A DNA stretch of 64,000 nucleotides from Rhodococcus rhodnii (GTDB taxonomy: Bacteria; Actinomycetota; Actinomycetes; Mycobacteriales; Pseudonocardiaceae), in NCBI GenBank assembly GCA_000720375.1, contig JOAA01000009.1:310001-374000 (forward strand). The letters are read 5' to 3'. This document shows, one piece after another, positions 7,430 to 16,348 of this stretch. The translations under genes were made by a program, and so were the position numbers. The stretch's first letter is position 1, and each line of letters opens with the position of its first letter. The notes beneath the pieces are model-generated. The model did not search any database and had not been told where the DNA came from. It was given only the letters and a program-made list of their open reading frames with translations.

Positions 7430-10400
7430 GTGACGAACGGCCGTGTTGTCGAGGGCGACCGGGTACTCGGCAGCGGGTTCGCCCTGACACCGCTCGTCGC
7501 GGTCACCGCCGACCACGTGGTCCGTGACAAGCCGGCGTCGGCGCTGCGGTTCGCCGACCGGAACGTCACCCGGATAGCGCACGCCGCGGACCTCGATGTC
7601 GCGGTGTTGTTCCTCGACGAACCCGTCTCCACTGCCTTTCCCGCCGCCCGGGCTCGGGTTGGTGCCACTTGGCATGTTTCGGCTCAGCCACTGGCCAACG
7701 ACCCGCGGCTGACCGGCGCGGTCACTGATGTCGGCCGGTCAGTGGTCAACCAGGGCGGATCGCCGATCGACCTGCTGCAGCTGCGGGTGGATCAGCAGCT
7801 CGGTAGCTACAAGGGCTACTCGGGAAGTGCGGTGCTGTCCGGTGGGGGAGTGATCGGTGTCCTCGTCGAACAGGTGATGCACCGAGTACCGCGCGGGCAG
7901 GCTTCCAACGTCTTGTACTCGGTGCCGATCCAAGAGGTGCTCACCCGGTTCGGGCTGCGGCCGGACGCCGACACCGTTCTCGGCCTTGCCGGGATGGGTA
8001 CGGAGTACGCGGTATGGATCGAGAACTTTCTCGCCGAGTACCTCGGTAGGCCCGATCAGCCGCTGATTCCCTTCGGCGGCAGGGATTCCGAGCTGGCCGC
8101 CCTGTCGTCCTGGCTGACCGGTCCGGCCCCGTACGCGCTGATCACGGCCGAAGCGGGGCGCGGCAAATCAGCGTTGCTGACGCACTGGGCCGCCCAGGTG
8201 TACACAGCCGGGCTGGCCGACGTGATCTTCGTACCGATCAGCATCCGGTTCAACACGGCACCAGCGAGCGTCGCACTGCCGGCTTTGGCGACTCGGCTGG
8301 CGGCGTATCACGGCGAAGCCCTCACGACGACCGAGCGCTCAGCCGAGCAATGGCAAGCCGAGATCAGCACGTACCTACGCCGCCCGGCACGCGTGGACAG
8401 GCCCCTGTTGATCATTGTGGACGGTCTGGACGAGGCCACGGACTGGGAGGTGGGCGCGCACTTGTTCCCGGCCGCGCCACCGGCGGGGCTGAAGGTGCTG
8501 GCATCGGCTCGGCTCGTCGCCGGTGATCCGGGTCTGTGGCGTGACCGCCTCAACTGGCCGTCCGCGTTGAGCGTGGCGTTGCCGCCATTGGACCCCGACG
8601 GCGTCGGCGATGTCCTGCGCGCGATGGGAAACCCGTTGGCCCACCTGGTGACACGGGTGGACATCGTCGGCGAACTGTACCGCCTCAGCGAGGGCGACCC
8701 GCTGCTGGTCCGGCTGTACGTGGAGTCTTTGCGGGAACAGGATGTCATGCGCTTGACGGCGGAGGATCTGCCCTCGATCGACAAGGGCATGCGGGGCTAC
8801 TACGACCGCTGGCGCCGCGAGCTTGAACGCGTCTGGTCTGCGGAGAAACGCCGTGACCTGCAGGATTTCTTCAATATCCTGGCGTGTGCGTTGGGCCCGC
8901 TGAGCCGTGACGACCTCGCGGAGATCAATCCGTCGGCTCCGAGCGGCCTGGAGCTGGACTGGCTCGTGCGGGACATCGGGCGGTTCGTCATCGGCGACGG
9001 CTTCTCACAGGGTTTCGTGTTCTCGCATCCGCGGTTCGCCATGTTCTTCGACGAGGTGATGGGCCGCCGGGAGCGAGACCGGTGGAACGCCGCCTTCATC
9101 GACTATGGCCGTCGCGTACGCGCTGGCCTGAACAATGGTCCCGTCCCGGAGTATGTCGTGCGGTTCCATGGCGCGCATTTGGAGTTGGCGAACGCTCCCG
9201 CCGAGGACTTGTACGCCCTGCTTGATGGCGCCTGGTTGAAGGCCTGGCATGCGGTGGGTGGGGCCGATGCGGGATTCCTCAACGACTGCGACCGCGCTTG
9301 GCGCCGCGCCGAACAGGATCCCGATCTCGAACGTGCGGTCGAGGTTCAGTTCATGTGCGCTGTGGCGCGGGGAAGTGTGGCGGCACGCAACAACAATGTG
9401 CCCGCGCAGTTGCTGGTCGAGTGTTTCAAGGAAGGCATGTTCACCGCCGCGCAGGCGTTGGCGATCTGTCGGCGGATGTCGATCCGCCCTCGCCGTGCCG
9501 GCGCTGCGGTCGCGCTGGCGAAGGTACTGCCCGCGCAGTGGCTCGACGAAGTGCTTGCCGTAGCGACTTCTCAGCAGCGCGAGGACGTATGCGCGGACGC
9601 GCTTGTGGAGCTCGTGCCGCTGCTGTCCGGGCAGACTTTGGCGAGAGCGCTGGCAATCGCCCAAACACTCCGGCAACCACATGCACGGGCGGCAGCGCTG
9701 GCCGTTGTCAGTTCCCGGCTGCCGGAACCACAGCGTTCCTCAGTGGAATCCACCGCGATGTCGGCTGTTACGGCCATCCAAGGGCAGCGGCGACGTGCGG
9801 AAGTGATCGCTGTGGTCGCGTCCCGGTTGACACCTGCGGGATTGGCTTATGCCGTGCTTGAAGCCGAAGCCATGACCCACCCGCCCAGTGCGGTCCGGAC
9901 ACTGTGCGTCTTGGCCAGGTATTCGTCCGCGGCCGCGCGTGAATCCGCCATCGCGAAGGCCTTGGCGATCGCTGAGCGGCCAGGCCTCGATCTGACCGTG
10001 CGGGCGATCGTGCGGTTCGCGATCGCGGAACACGTCCCGCAGCTGCGTCTACCGGCGATTGAGGAGGTACTGCGACTGGAACGCAAACAGGCCGCGTCCA
10101 TGGTCCTCACGGCGCGGACGTGGATCGGTGAGGTGCCTCGTGAGTACACGTCCGGCCTGCTGATCGCGGCTGTGCTGGATCTGTTCAGGCGAGGGGACGC
10201 CGAGGGATTGGCCGTTCTGGCTGAACAGATGTCGCCTGTGGACAGGGCTGAGGTCTGGCGGCGGATGCTGGAGCAGCCCGCAGGTGACAACCCCGTGGCG
10301 GTGATGGCCTCGTTCGGTCGGCCGGAGGAAGTCGAAGATGTGTTCCCCTGGCTGTTGCAGCGTGCGGAGTGGCTGCCTGCAGAACGACGCGCTGTCGCAT

Positions 10401-11851
10401 TGACCGCACTCGCGGGCACGCGCACCGAACAGTCTAAACGAGACATGTTGACCGAGGCCGTGCGGTCTGCCCAGATGATCTCCGACATCAGGGAACGGCA
10501 AGCCGCATTGATCGTCGCCGTTCGGGCACTCGCGGGCAGCCCTGATTTCGTCGCCGCGCAAGGTTATCTCTTCGAGTTGTATCGCGAACACACACAGTCT
10601 TTCGCCCACTTCGACATGGAGATCGCGGACGAGCTCGTGGACGAGGCCCTCGCTTTGTGCAAGAGAGTGCCGTTGCCGTACTCCAGCCCGGAAGTAGCGA
10701 GGCGGCTCGTGGAATTGGTGCCTGAGAACCGGCGGGCCGATGTGCGGCAGTTCGCTCTGGCCGAAGCTCGTCATCTGGGATTTCACAGCGAGAGACTCGA
10801 AGCTCTCGGCGAACTCGCTCGCATCGGCGGCTATGGCGATGAGCTGGATCGTGTGTTGTCCGATGAGATCAACCAGTTCGTCGCGCACTACGGTGATCGT
10901 CTTAACGACGAACTGGTCCCCTGGGCGCGAGGTCCGTTGATACCTCCGTATGCCATGTTGCCGTCCGGGCTTCCCGACTGGTGCTACCACCAATGGGCTC
11001 TCGCCATGGTGGACAAGGTCCGGCCGAGCCTGCTGCCGCAGGTGATTCCGTATCTCTCCGCGGAACACATCGAAAACGCGGTGAACCGAGCTCTGGCAGC
11101 CGACGAGCCCGACATGGCCGTCCGGGTGGCCAACGCAGTGGCCAACTCGTATGCCAAGCTTCCTATGGACATGCGCGGACGTTTGTTCCCGGTCGCGCTG
11201 GGCCCGCTGGACGCACCCAGAGACTATCCGAACAGCCTTTCACGCATTCGCCAGCTGGCTCCGCACGTTCCAGAAGTTCTGCGTGAGCGGGTCGTGACCA
11301 TAGTGCGGGAACTGTTTGTGATCGACCAGGCCTACATTCTTCCTGTTCTGCGCGAACACTATCCAGCTGAGCTCATCCGCGTGCTGGTGGGTGATGAACC
11401 TCTGGATGCTCCTGCTCATGACGAGCCGCCAAGTGATGACTCACCGGAGATCCGCACAGCCGACGAGGCACACGTCAGAGCGGCATGGCAGGCGGCAGTA
11501 AGCATCCGAATCCGCCACGAGCGGGAGAACGCAGTCGCCAACGTCAGCCGTGCGGTTGCTTCGTTACCTGATTTGCTGCCCGAGGTGCTCAACGCTGTCG
11601 TCCGAATTCGCAACAGGCAGACGAGATACATGGCGTTGGCCCAGATGGTCGATGGTCTGACCGAGTGGCGGCCGGAGGACCAGACGATCTGGAACGCCGC
11701 GCTGCGGGTCCTCGCGGAGCACCCTCGGCCGGTCTCGATCCGCGAACTCGTGAAACTTGCCAGCTGCGGGACGCCGTCGGGTTTGACTCCGGCGCAGACA
11801 GCAAGAGCGTTCGTGCACGCTCTCCAGCGGGTCACCGAGTGGTGGGACTGA
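7430..11851 (+). CDS. Trypsin-like protease / STAND NTPase / helical-repeat conflict protein
   Basis: Large protein of 1473 residues. Residues 1-190 are a trypsin-like serine protease domain with a complete triad: His29 in TADHVV, Asp56 in DLDVAVL, Ser131 in GYSGSAV. Then comes an NTPase of the STAND/NACHT type with Walker A AEAGRGKS (240-247) and Walker B LLIIVDGLDEA (Asp331). From about residue 560 to 1320 there is an alpha-helical solenoid with repeated units like RAAALAVVSSRLPEPQ. No signal peptide or membrane segment is seen, so it should act in the cytoplasm. Known relatives pair with Trypco proteins in predicted immunity-like systems, where the solenoid senses and NTP hydrolysis releases the effector. 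Here the protease would be the effector (inference). It is followed after about 50 bp by the second lipid methyltransferase. Confidence 0.88.
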   Translation: MTNGRVVEGDRVLGSGFALTPLVAVTADHVVRDKPASALRFADRNVTRIAHAADLDVAVLFLDEPVSTAFPAARARVGATWHVSAQPLANDPRLTGAVTDVGRSVVNQGGSPIDLLQLRVDQQLGSYKGYSGSAVLSGGGVIGVLVEQVMHRVPRGQASNVLYSVPIQEVLTRFGLRPDADTVLGLAGMGTEYAVWIENFLAEYLGRPDQPLIPFGGRDSELAALSSWLTGPAPYALITAEAGRGKSALLTHWAAQVYTAGLADVIFVPISIRFNTAPASVALPALATRLAAYHGEALTTTERSAEQWQAEISTYLRRPARVDRPLLIIVDGLDEATDWEVGAHLFPAAPPAGLKVLASARLVAGDPGLWRDRLNWPSALSVALPPLDPDGVGDVLRAMGNPLAHLVTRVDIVGELYRLSEGDPLLVRLYVESLREQDVMRLTAEDLPSIDKGMRGYYDRWRRELERVWSAEKRRDLQDFFNILACALGPLSRDDLAEINPSAPSGLELDWLVRDIGRFVIGDGFSQGFVFSHPRFAMFFDEVMGRRERDRWNAAFIDYGRRVRAGLNNGPVPEYVVRFHGAHLELANAPAEDLYALLDGAWLKAWHAVGGADAGFLNDCDRAWRRAEQDPDLERAVEVQFMCAVARGSVAARNNNVPAQLLVECFKEGMFTAAQALAICRRMSIRPRRAGAAVALAKVLPAQWLDEVLAVATSQQREDVCADALVELVPLLSGQTLARALAIAQTLRQPHARAAALAVVSSRLPEPQRSSVESTAMSAVTAIQGQRRRAEVIAVVASRLTPAGLAYAVLEAEAMTHPPSAVRTLCVLARYSSAAARESAIAKALAIAERPGLDLTVRAIVRFAIAEHVPQLRLPAIEEVLRLERKQAASMVLTARTWIGEVPREYTSGLLIAAVLDLFRRGDAEGLAVLAEQMSPVDRAEVWRRMLEQPAGDNPVAVMASFGRPEEVEDVFPWLLQRAEWLPAERRAVALTALAGTRTEQSKRDMLTEAVRSAQMISDIRERQAALIVAVRALAGSPDFVAAQGYLFELYREHTQSFAHFDMEIADELVDEALALCKRVPLPYSSPEVARRLVELVPENRRADVRQFALAEARHLGFHSERLEALGELARIGGYGDELDRVLSDEINQFVAHYGDRLNDELVPWARGPLIPPYAMLPSGLPDWCYHQWALAMVDKVRPSLLPQVIPYLSAEHIENAVNRALAADEPDMAVRVANAVANSYAKLPMDMRGRLFPVALGPLDAPRDYPNSLSRIRQLAPHVPEVLRERVVTIVRELFVIDQAYILPVLREHYPAELIRVLVGDEPLDAPAHDEPPSDDSPEIRTADEAHVRAAWQAAVSIRIRHERENAVANVSRAVASLPDLLPEVLNAVVRIRNRQTRYMALAQMVDGLTEWRPEDQTIWNAALRVLAEHPRPVSIRELVKLASCGTPSGLTPAQTARAFVHALQRVTEWWD

Positions 11852-11902
11852 CCAATCCTTTCGGCTCGTGGTGGCGAACCACGGGTGACGAAAGGGGTAC
11901 CT

Positions 11903-13132
11903 GTGCGCGTGGCACCTAAGCTGGTGGGACTGGTCGAACGGCTGCTGGGGGCGAAGATTCCGGTGGCGGTGCTGGCGTGGGACGGAAGCCGGGCGGGCAA
12001 TCCCGACGGGCCCTGTGTGGTGCTGAACTCGCGTCGGGCGTTGCGGCATGTGCTGTGGCAGCCGGGAGAGTTGGGGCTGGCGCGGGCTTACGTCAGCGGC
12101 GATCTCGACGTCGACGGGGACCTCGCCGACGGGTTGAGCCGGTTTTGGCGGTCGGGCCGCACGGTTCGGCCGTCGGTCAAGGACTGGGGTGAGATCCTCA
12201 AGCTGGCGGTCCGGCTCGGGGTGATCGGGCCGCGGCCGAAACCGCCTGCCGCCGAGGCACGACTGGACGGCAAGCTGCACACGCGCAGCCGGGATCGTGC
12301 CGCGATCGCGCATCACTACGACCTGTCGAACGACTTCTACCAGCTTCTGCTCGACCCGAGCATGGCCTACTCGTGTGCGTATTGGACGTCGGCGCAGGCT
12401 GAGCTGGCCGACGCGCAGGCTGCCAAGCTGGACCTGATCTGTCAGAAGCTGGAGCTCCGGCCCGGCATGCGCCTCCTCGATGTCGGCTGCGGGTGGGGAT
12501 CCCTGGTTGTGTACGCGGCACGGAACTACGGTGTGCGCGCCACAGGCATAACGTTGTCACGGCAGCAACGTGACCATGTCTTGAAGAGGGCCGAGGGGTT
12601 GTCCGTCAACGTGCGCTTGCAGGACTACCGGGAACTCACCGACGAACCGTTCGACGCGGTCGCCTCGATCGAGATGGGCGAGCACGTCGGCGAGGACAAC
12701 TACCCGGCCTATGCGGCCACGCTGTTCCGGATGCTCAAGCCGGAGGGGCGGCTCGTGCTGCAGCAGATGTCCCGAGGGGCGACGGCGCCGGGTGGTGGGG
12801 CGTTCATCGAGACGTACATCGCGCCGGACATGACCATGCGGCCGATCGGGTCGACGTTGAATCACCTCGCGGCCGCGGGTTTCGAGATCCGTGACGTGCA
12901 GGCGATGCGTGAGCACTACGTGCGGACATGCCAGGCCTGGGCCGACACGCTGGAGAAGCGCTGGGAGGACGCGGTTCGGTTGGTCGGGGTCGAGCAGGCG
13001 AGGATCTGGCGGCTGTACCTGGCCGGCGGCGCGTTGGCGTTCGCCGAGAACCGGATGGGCGTCGACCAGATCGTCGCCGTCCGGACCACAGTGGACGGCC
13101 GGAGCGGGACCTGGGAAGCGCTATGTTCCTGA
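11903..13132 (+). CDS. Cyclopropane-fatty-acyl-phospholipid synthase family methyltransferase (copy 2)
   Basis: Second SAM-dependent lipid methyltransferase, 409 residues, with IAHHYDLSNDFYQLLLDPSMAYSCAYW, the SAM site LLDVGCGWGSLVVYAA near residue 190, and ASIEMGEHVGEDNYPAYA. It differs clearly from copy 1 and keeps its own N-terminal region (ALRHVLWQPGELGLARAYVSGDLDVDGD). GTG at 11903 is chosen because AAAGGGG lies 5 nt upstream; GTG at 11885 would start before that site. It overlaps the DUF1295 gene by 10 bp. The pair is usually found next to the oxidoreductase/DUF1365/methyltransferase genes that here lie 4.9 kb away on the other strand. Confidence 0.9.
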   Translation: MRVAPKLVGLVERLLGAKIPVAVLAWDGSRAGNPDGPCVVLNSRRALRHVLWQPGELGLARAYVSGDLDVDGDLADGLSRFWRSGRTVRPSVKDWGEILKLAVRLGVIGPRPKPPAAEARLDGKLHTRSRDRAAIAHHYDLSNDFYQLLLDPSMAYSCAYWTSAQAELADAQAAKLDLICQKLELRPGMRLLDVGCGWGSLVVYAARNYGVRATGITLSRQQRDHVLKRAEGLSVNVRLQDYRELTDEPFDAVASIEMGEHVGEDNYPAYAATLFRMLKPEGRLVLQQMSRGATAPGGGAFIETYIAPDMTMRPIGSTLNHLAAAGFEIRDVQAMREHYVRTCQAWADTLEKRWEDAVRLVGVEQARIWRLYLAGGALAFAENRMGVDQIVAVRTTVDGRSGTWEALCS

Positions 13133-13890
13133 CCAACCTGGCCGTCAGCGCGGGCGTCGTGGTCGTCCTGCTCGGGCTCGTGTTCGCCATCTCGGTGCGC
13201 CGGGACCGGCACGACCTCATCGACGTGGTGTGGGGACTGGGCTTCGCGGTGGTCGCTGCGGTGTCGCTGGCCTTGGCTGACCAGCCGAACGTGCTGATCG
13301 CGGTGCTCACCATGATCTGGGGCGGCCGGCTGGCCGTCTACATTGGAATACGCAACCACGGCAAACCCGAAGACCCGCGTTACGTCACGATCCGGCAGCG
13401 AGCCAAGGGAAACCCGAACCTGCACCTGGCCAAGAAGGTCTACCTGACGCAGGGGCTGATCCTGCTTTTCGTATCGCTGCCCGTGCAGGTGGCGCAGTAC
13501 ATTCCGGCACCACCGGTCTGGCTCGTTGTTCTCGGTGCGCTCGTCTGGCTGATCGGCTTCGTGTTCGAAACCGTCGGCGACTGGCAGTTGTCCCGGTTCA
13601 AAGCTGATCCCGCGAACAAGGGAAAGCTGATGACGACCGGCCTGTGGCGCTACACCCGGCACCCGAATTACTTCGGCGACGCGGCCGTCTGGACCGGCCT
13701 CTATCTGCTGGCATGCGGAACGTGGGCAGGCGCGGCCACCATTCTGTCCCCGATTCTGATGATCTGGCTGCTGGTCAACGGATCAGGCAAACCGCTCACC
13801 GAGAAGCACATGCGGAAAACGCGGCCGGAGTACGCCGAGTATGCCGACCGAACCAGCGGCTTCTTCCCGCTGCCACCCAAGCGGGCTTAG
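13123..13890 (+). CDS. DUF1295 / steroid 5-alpha-reductase-like membrane protein
   Basis: Integral membrane protein of 255 residues in the DUF1295 family, related to steroid reductases and isoprenylcysteine methyltransferases. Hydrophobic segments lie near residues 5-25, 37-55, 60-75, 105-145 and 195-215. The diagnostic C-terminal block is TTGLWRYTRHPNYFGDAAVW with GKPLTEKHM further on. It probably reduces a double bond in the acyl chain treated by the neighbouring methyltransferase (inference). ATG at 13123 has GGGAAG just upstream and overlaps the methyltransferase stop, so the two are coupled. Confidence 0.87.
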   Translation: MFLTNLAVSAGVVVVLLGLVFAISVRRDRHDLIDVVWGLGFAVVAAVSLALADQPNVLIAVLTMIWGGRLAVYIGIRNHGKPEDPRYVTIRQRAKGNPNLHLAKKVYLTQGLILLFVSLPVQVAQYIPAPPVWLVVLGALVWLIGFVFETVGDWQLSRFKADPANKGKLMTTGLWRYTRHPNYFGDAAVWTGLYLLACGTWAGAATILSPILMIWLLVNGSGKPLTEKHMRKTRPEYAEYADRTSGFFPLPPKRA

Positions 13891-13904
13891 CGGTTTTCCG
13901 GCAT

Positions 13905-13923
13905 GACTCCTGTCATAGGAGTC
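13905..13923. promoter_or_regulatory. Dyad operator upstream of serine hydrolase
   Basis: GACTCC and GGAGTC form a perfect 6-bp inverted repeat with a 7-bp centre (TGTCATA), 52 bp before the preferred start of the serine hydrolase. It could be a repressor or MerR-type site, or a weak hairpin after DUF1295. The regulator is unknown. Confidence 0.45.
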
Positions 13924-13974
13924 GGTGACATGATGGACTGTTCCCTCAACTCTGCCTGGATCATGCTGACGCGC

Positions 13975-15183
13975 ATGATTTCTCGCCGATTCACACGGAT
14001 TGCCTTCGTAACCGTGATGAGTGCGTTGATCACGGCAGGATCCCTGGCCGCTCCCGGCACCGCCGCCTCGGGTGGCGGGCTAGACAGGCAGGCGCTCCAG
14101 CAGTCGCTGGAGGCGGTACGCGAGGCCGGGATGCATGGCATCTACTCGAGTGTCCGCGACGGGGACCGGACGTGGCGCGGTGCATCCGGCGTGGCCGACA
14201 TCGACACGGGCCGCCCGGTGCGGCCGGACATGGTGCACCGGATCGGCAGCGTCAGCAAGACCTTCACGGCCGTGGCCGTCCTGCAGCAGGTGCAGCGCGG
14301 CGCCATCGAGCTGGACGCCCCGGTGGGTCGCTACCTGCCGGAGCTGGTCCCGGGCGAACGCGGCCAGCGGATCACCGTACGCATGCTGCTCAATCACACC
14401 AGCCACATCGCCGAGTACCTGGGCCAACTGTTCCCGTCGGTGTCGGAAGGTTCGCTCGCCAGCCTGGAGGACAACCGGTTCCGCGCCTTCGCCGTCGAAG
14501 AGCTCGCCAGGCTGGGCCTGGACGGGGCCGCGACCGGGGAGCCAGGGACAGTGCCGGGTGCTCACTCCAACACCAACTTCGTGCTCGCGGGCCTGCTGCT
14601 GGAGAAGGTGACCGGCGAGGACGCCGAGCGCTACATCACCCGCGAGGTGATCCACCGCGCCGGCCTGTGGCACACATCTTTCCCACGCACGCCGTACCTG
14701 CCCAGGCCACACTCCAAGGCGTACACGTCGCTGTTCGGGTTGGTCGACCCGCCGCGCGACTACAGCGTGTACAACATGTCGTGGGCGAGCACGGCCGGGG
14801 CCATCATGTCCACAATGGACGACCTCAACCGGTTCTTCCGAGCGCTGCTGCACGGCGAGTTGATCGGCGCGGCACAACTCGCCGAGATGCAGAAGACGGT
14901 CGCCATGCAGGTGGGCCAGGACAAGGCCGACTACGGTCTGGGCATCTACGCGTTCACCCTGCCATGCGGCCGGTTCTGGGGACACACCGGACGCGCCTTC
15001 GGCATGGGCACGCGGTCGGTGTCCAGCCCGGACGGCCGCCGCCAAATGTCGTTCGGGGTCAACAGCACCTGGTACCAGCGCCTCGACGAGAACGGCAACG
15101 TCGAACCCAGTCCGATCGACGACGCACTGGTCAAGCACGAAGTGCTGGCGCTGTGCGGATCGGGCGTCCAATCACTTCGTTGA
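13975..15183 (+). CDS. Secreted beta-lactamase-related serine hydrolase
   Basis: Class C beta-lactamase / D-Ala-D-Ala carboxypeptidase (R61-type) fold, 402 residues. A signal peptide (FTRIAFVTVMSALITAGSLAAPGTAAS) points to export. The SxxK motif is Ser92-V-S-Lys95 in IGSVSKTF and the KTG-equivalent is HTG at 337-339. The second motif, normally YSN, reads HSN (197-199): the catalytic-base tyrosine is histidine (codon CAC). That may lower or change activity. The protein is bounded by a dyad on the 5' side and the terminator at 15267. ATG at 13975 is preferred over upstream in-frame ATGs (13903, 13930) because it fits the signal peptide and leaves the dyad outside the gene. Confidence 0.85.
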   Translation: MISRRFTRIAFVTVMSALITAGSLAAPGTAASGGGLDRQALQQSLEAVREAGMHGIYSSVRDGDRTWRGASGVADIDTGRPVRPDMVHRIGSVSKTFTAVAVLQQVQRGAIELDAPVGRYLPELVPGERGQRITVRMLLNHTSHIAEYLGQLFPSVSEGSLASLEDNRFRAFAVEELARLGLDGAATGEPGTVPGAHSNTNFVLAGLLLEKVTGEDAERYITREVIHRAGLWHTSFPRTPYLPRPHSKAYTSLFGLVDPPRDYSVYNMSWASTAGAIMSTMDDLNRFFRALLHGELIGAAQLAEMQKTVAMQVGQDKADYGLGIYAFTLPCGRFWGHTGRAFGMGTRSVSSPDGRRQMSFGVNSTWYQRLDENGNVEPSPIDDALVKHEVLALCGSGVQSLR

Positions 15184-15266
15184 GCAATGCAGCGCCGAGA
15201 ATGGCGGCAATGGCCTTGAGTTCATTGCCGCCGAGCAGTTTCACGGCATTCGCGTCGATGAAAACA

Positions 15267-15290
15267 CCCCCGGGACGGGAATCCCAGGGG
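15267..15290 (-). terminator. Hairpin terminator
   Basis: A 9-bp stem (CCCCTGGGA with TCCCGGGGG on the minus strand, one G-T pair) is followed on that strand by TGTTTTC, as in a factor-independent terminator. It ends the small gene at 15301-15531 and may also stop read-through from the serine hydrolase. Confidence 0.6.
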
Positions 15291-15300
15291 CGTCTCGCGC

Positions 15301-15531
15301 TCATCCGCCGCTGCGGCGGCTGGTGAAGTTGCGATGCGTCGGCGTTGCCTGGCTGCGCATGTTCTGCAACTTGCCGTACGTCTTGGCCTGCGGTTTCGCC
15401 GCGCGGCGCTCGGCTCGGCTGAGCTTCGGGGCGTCGTCGGCCGGGTCGCGGGGTTCGATCGGCTTCATGAAGGACAAGCCTTCGCTCGCCTTCGGTGCCT
15501 TCTTGGCGTTTTTCTTCGAGTTCGCGGCCAT
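15301..15531 (-). CDS. Small basic conserved hypothetical protein
   Basis: Protein of 76 residues, strongly basic (MAANSKKNAKKAPK at the start, RAERRAAKPQAKTYGK in the middle, NFTSRRSGG at the end), with no membrane segment or cysteine. No function can be assigned; the charge would suit nucleic-acid or ribosome binding (inference). It is real coding sequence rather than chance: ATG at 15531 has the strong ribosome-binding site AGGAGGA 7 nt upstream, and a hairpin terminator follows the stop. Neighbours (serine hydrolase on one side, pptT on the other) give no clue. Confidence 0.75.
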   Translation of the reverse strand: MAANSKKNAKKAPKASEGLSFMKPIEPRDPADDAPKLSRAERRAAKPQAKTYGKLQNMRSQATPTHRNFTSRRSGG

Positions 15532-15691
15532 GAGGAATCCTCCTGGAAAAAAGTTGATTAGGGGACGGCCACGCGGCGGGTGAACAGCCTGCTGTGGCGT
15601 GGAGTTCTCAACCGGAATGCGCTGTGTGCGCGGAGGTTCTCAGATGCCCATGGCACGAACGATAGCAGCGCTCTGGCAAGCGCGCACCCCA

Positions 15692-16348
15692 TTACGCCAC
15701 CGGGATCGCTATCGCGGTGATCACCAGGCCGTTGCCGACGATCCACTTGCCGCTGAACCCGTCGACCTGCTCACCTGCGATAACCGGGCCCGGCACCATC
15801 AGCTTCGCCTCGAACGTGCCGTCCGTCGCCAGGGTGATCGACGCTTCCTCGAACCCGAGCCATTTCCGAGTCAGCGGGAACCACGCCTTGTACACGGTCT
15901 CCTTGGCGCAGAACAGCATCCGGTCCCAGTGCACCGAGTTGTCCGCCGCGGTGAGCTCGGACAGCCGCACGTTCTCCTCGTCACGGGAGATCACGCCGAG
16001 CACCCCGTCGGGCAGCGGTGCGTGCGGCTCCGCGTCGATCCCGAGGGTGTGGATGTCGTTCGAGCGAGCCACGACAGCCGCGCGATATCCCGCGCAGTGG
16101 GTCATGCTGCCGACGATCCCCGATGGCCATTGCGGTGCGCCGCGCTCGCCGGTCAGCAGCGCCACCGGCGGGATCCCGAGTTCGGCGAACGCCTGCCTGG
16201 CGCAGTGGCGAACCGTGGCGTACTCGCGCCTCCGCTTGTCCACGGCCTTGGCCACGTGTGCGGCTTCCTCGGGGAACATCGTGGACTCGGCCGCGTCGGC
16301 GAACATCTCCTTGCCGGCCACACCGGCTGGCATCAGCTTCTCGATCAT
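15692..16348 (-). CDS. pptT: 4'-phosphopantetheinyl transferase (PptT type)
   Basis: Transfers phosphopantetheine from CoA to acyl-, peptidyl- and aryl-carrier proteins, activating fatty acid, polyketide and nonribosomal peptide synthases. Length 218 residues, as expected for the EntD/Sfp-like group. Visible motifs are PSGIVGSMTHCAGYRAA, LGIDAEPHAPLPDGVL (metal-binding Asp/Glu) and WDRMLFCAKETVYKAWFP (the KExxYK signature). It starts at ATG 16348 and overlaps the preceding phosphoesterase stop by 4 bp (ATGA). This overlapping pair matches Mycobacterium tuberculosis pptT/pptH (Rv2794c/Rv2795c), where the two enzymes act in opposite directions. Confidence 0.93.
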   Translation of the reverse strand: MIEKLMPAGVAGKEMFADAAESTMFPEEAAHVAKAVDKRRREYATVRHCARQAFAELGIPPVALLTGERGAPQWPSGIVGSMTHCAGYRAAVVARSNDIHTLGIDAEPHAPLPDGVLGVISRDEENVRLSELTAADNSVHWDRMLFCAKETVYKAWFPLTRKWLGFEEASITLATDGTFEAKLMVPGPVIAGEQVDGFSGKWIVGNGLVITAIAIPVA

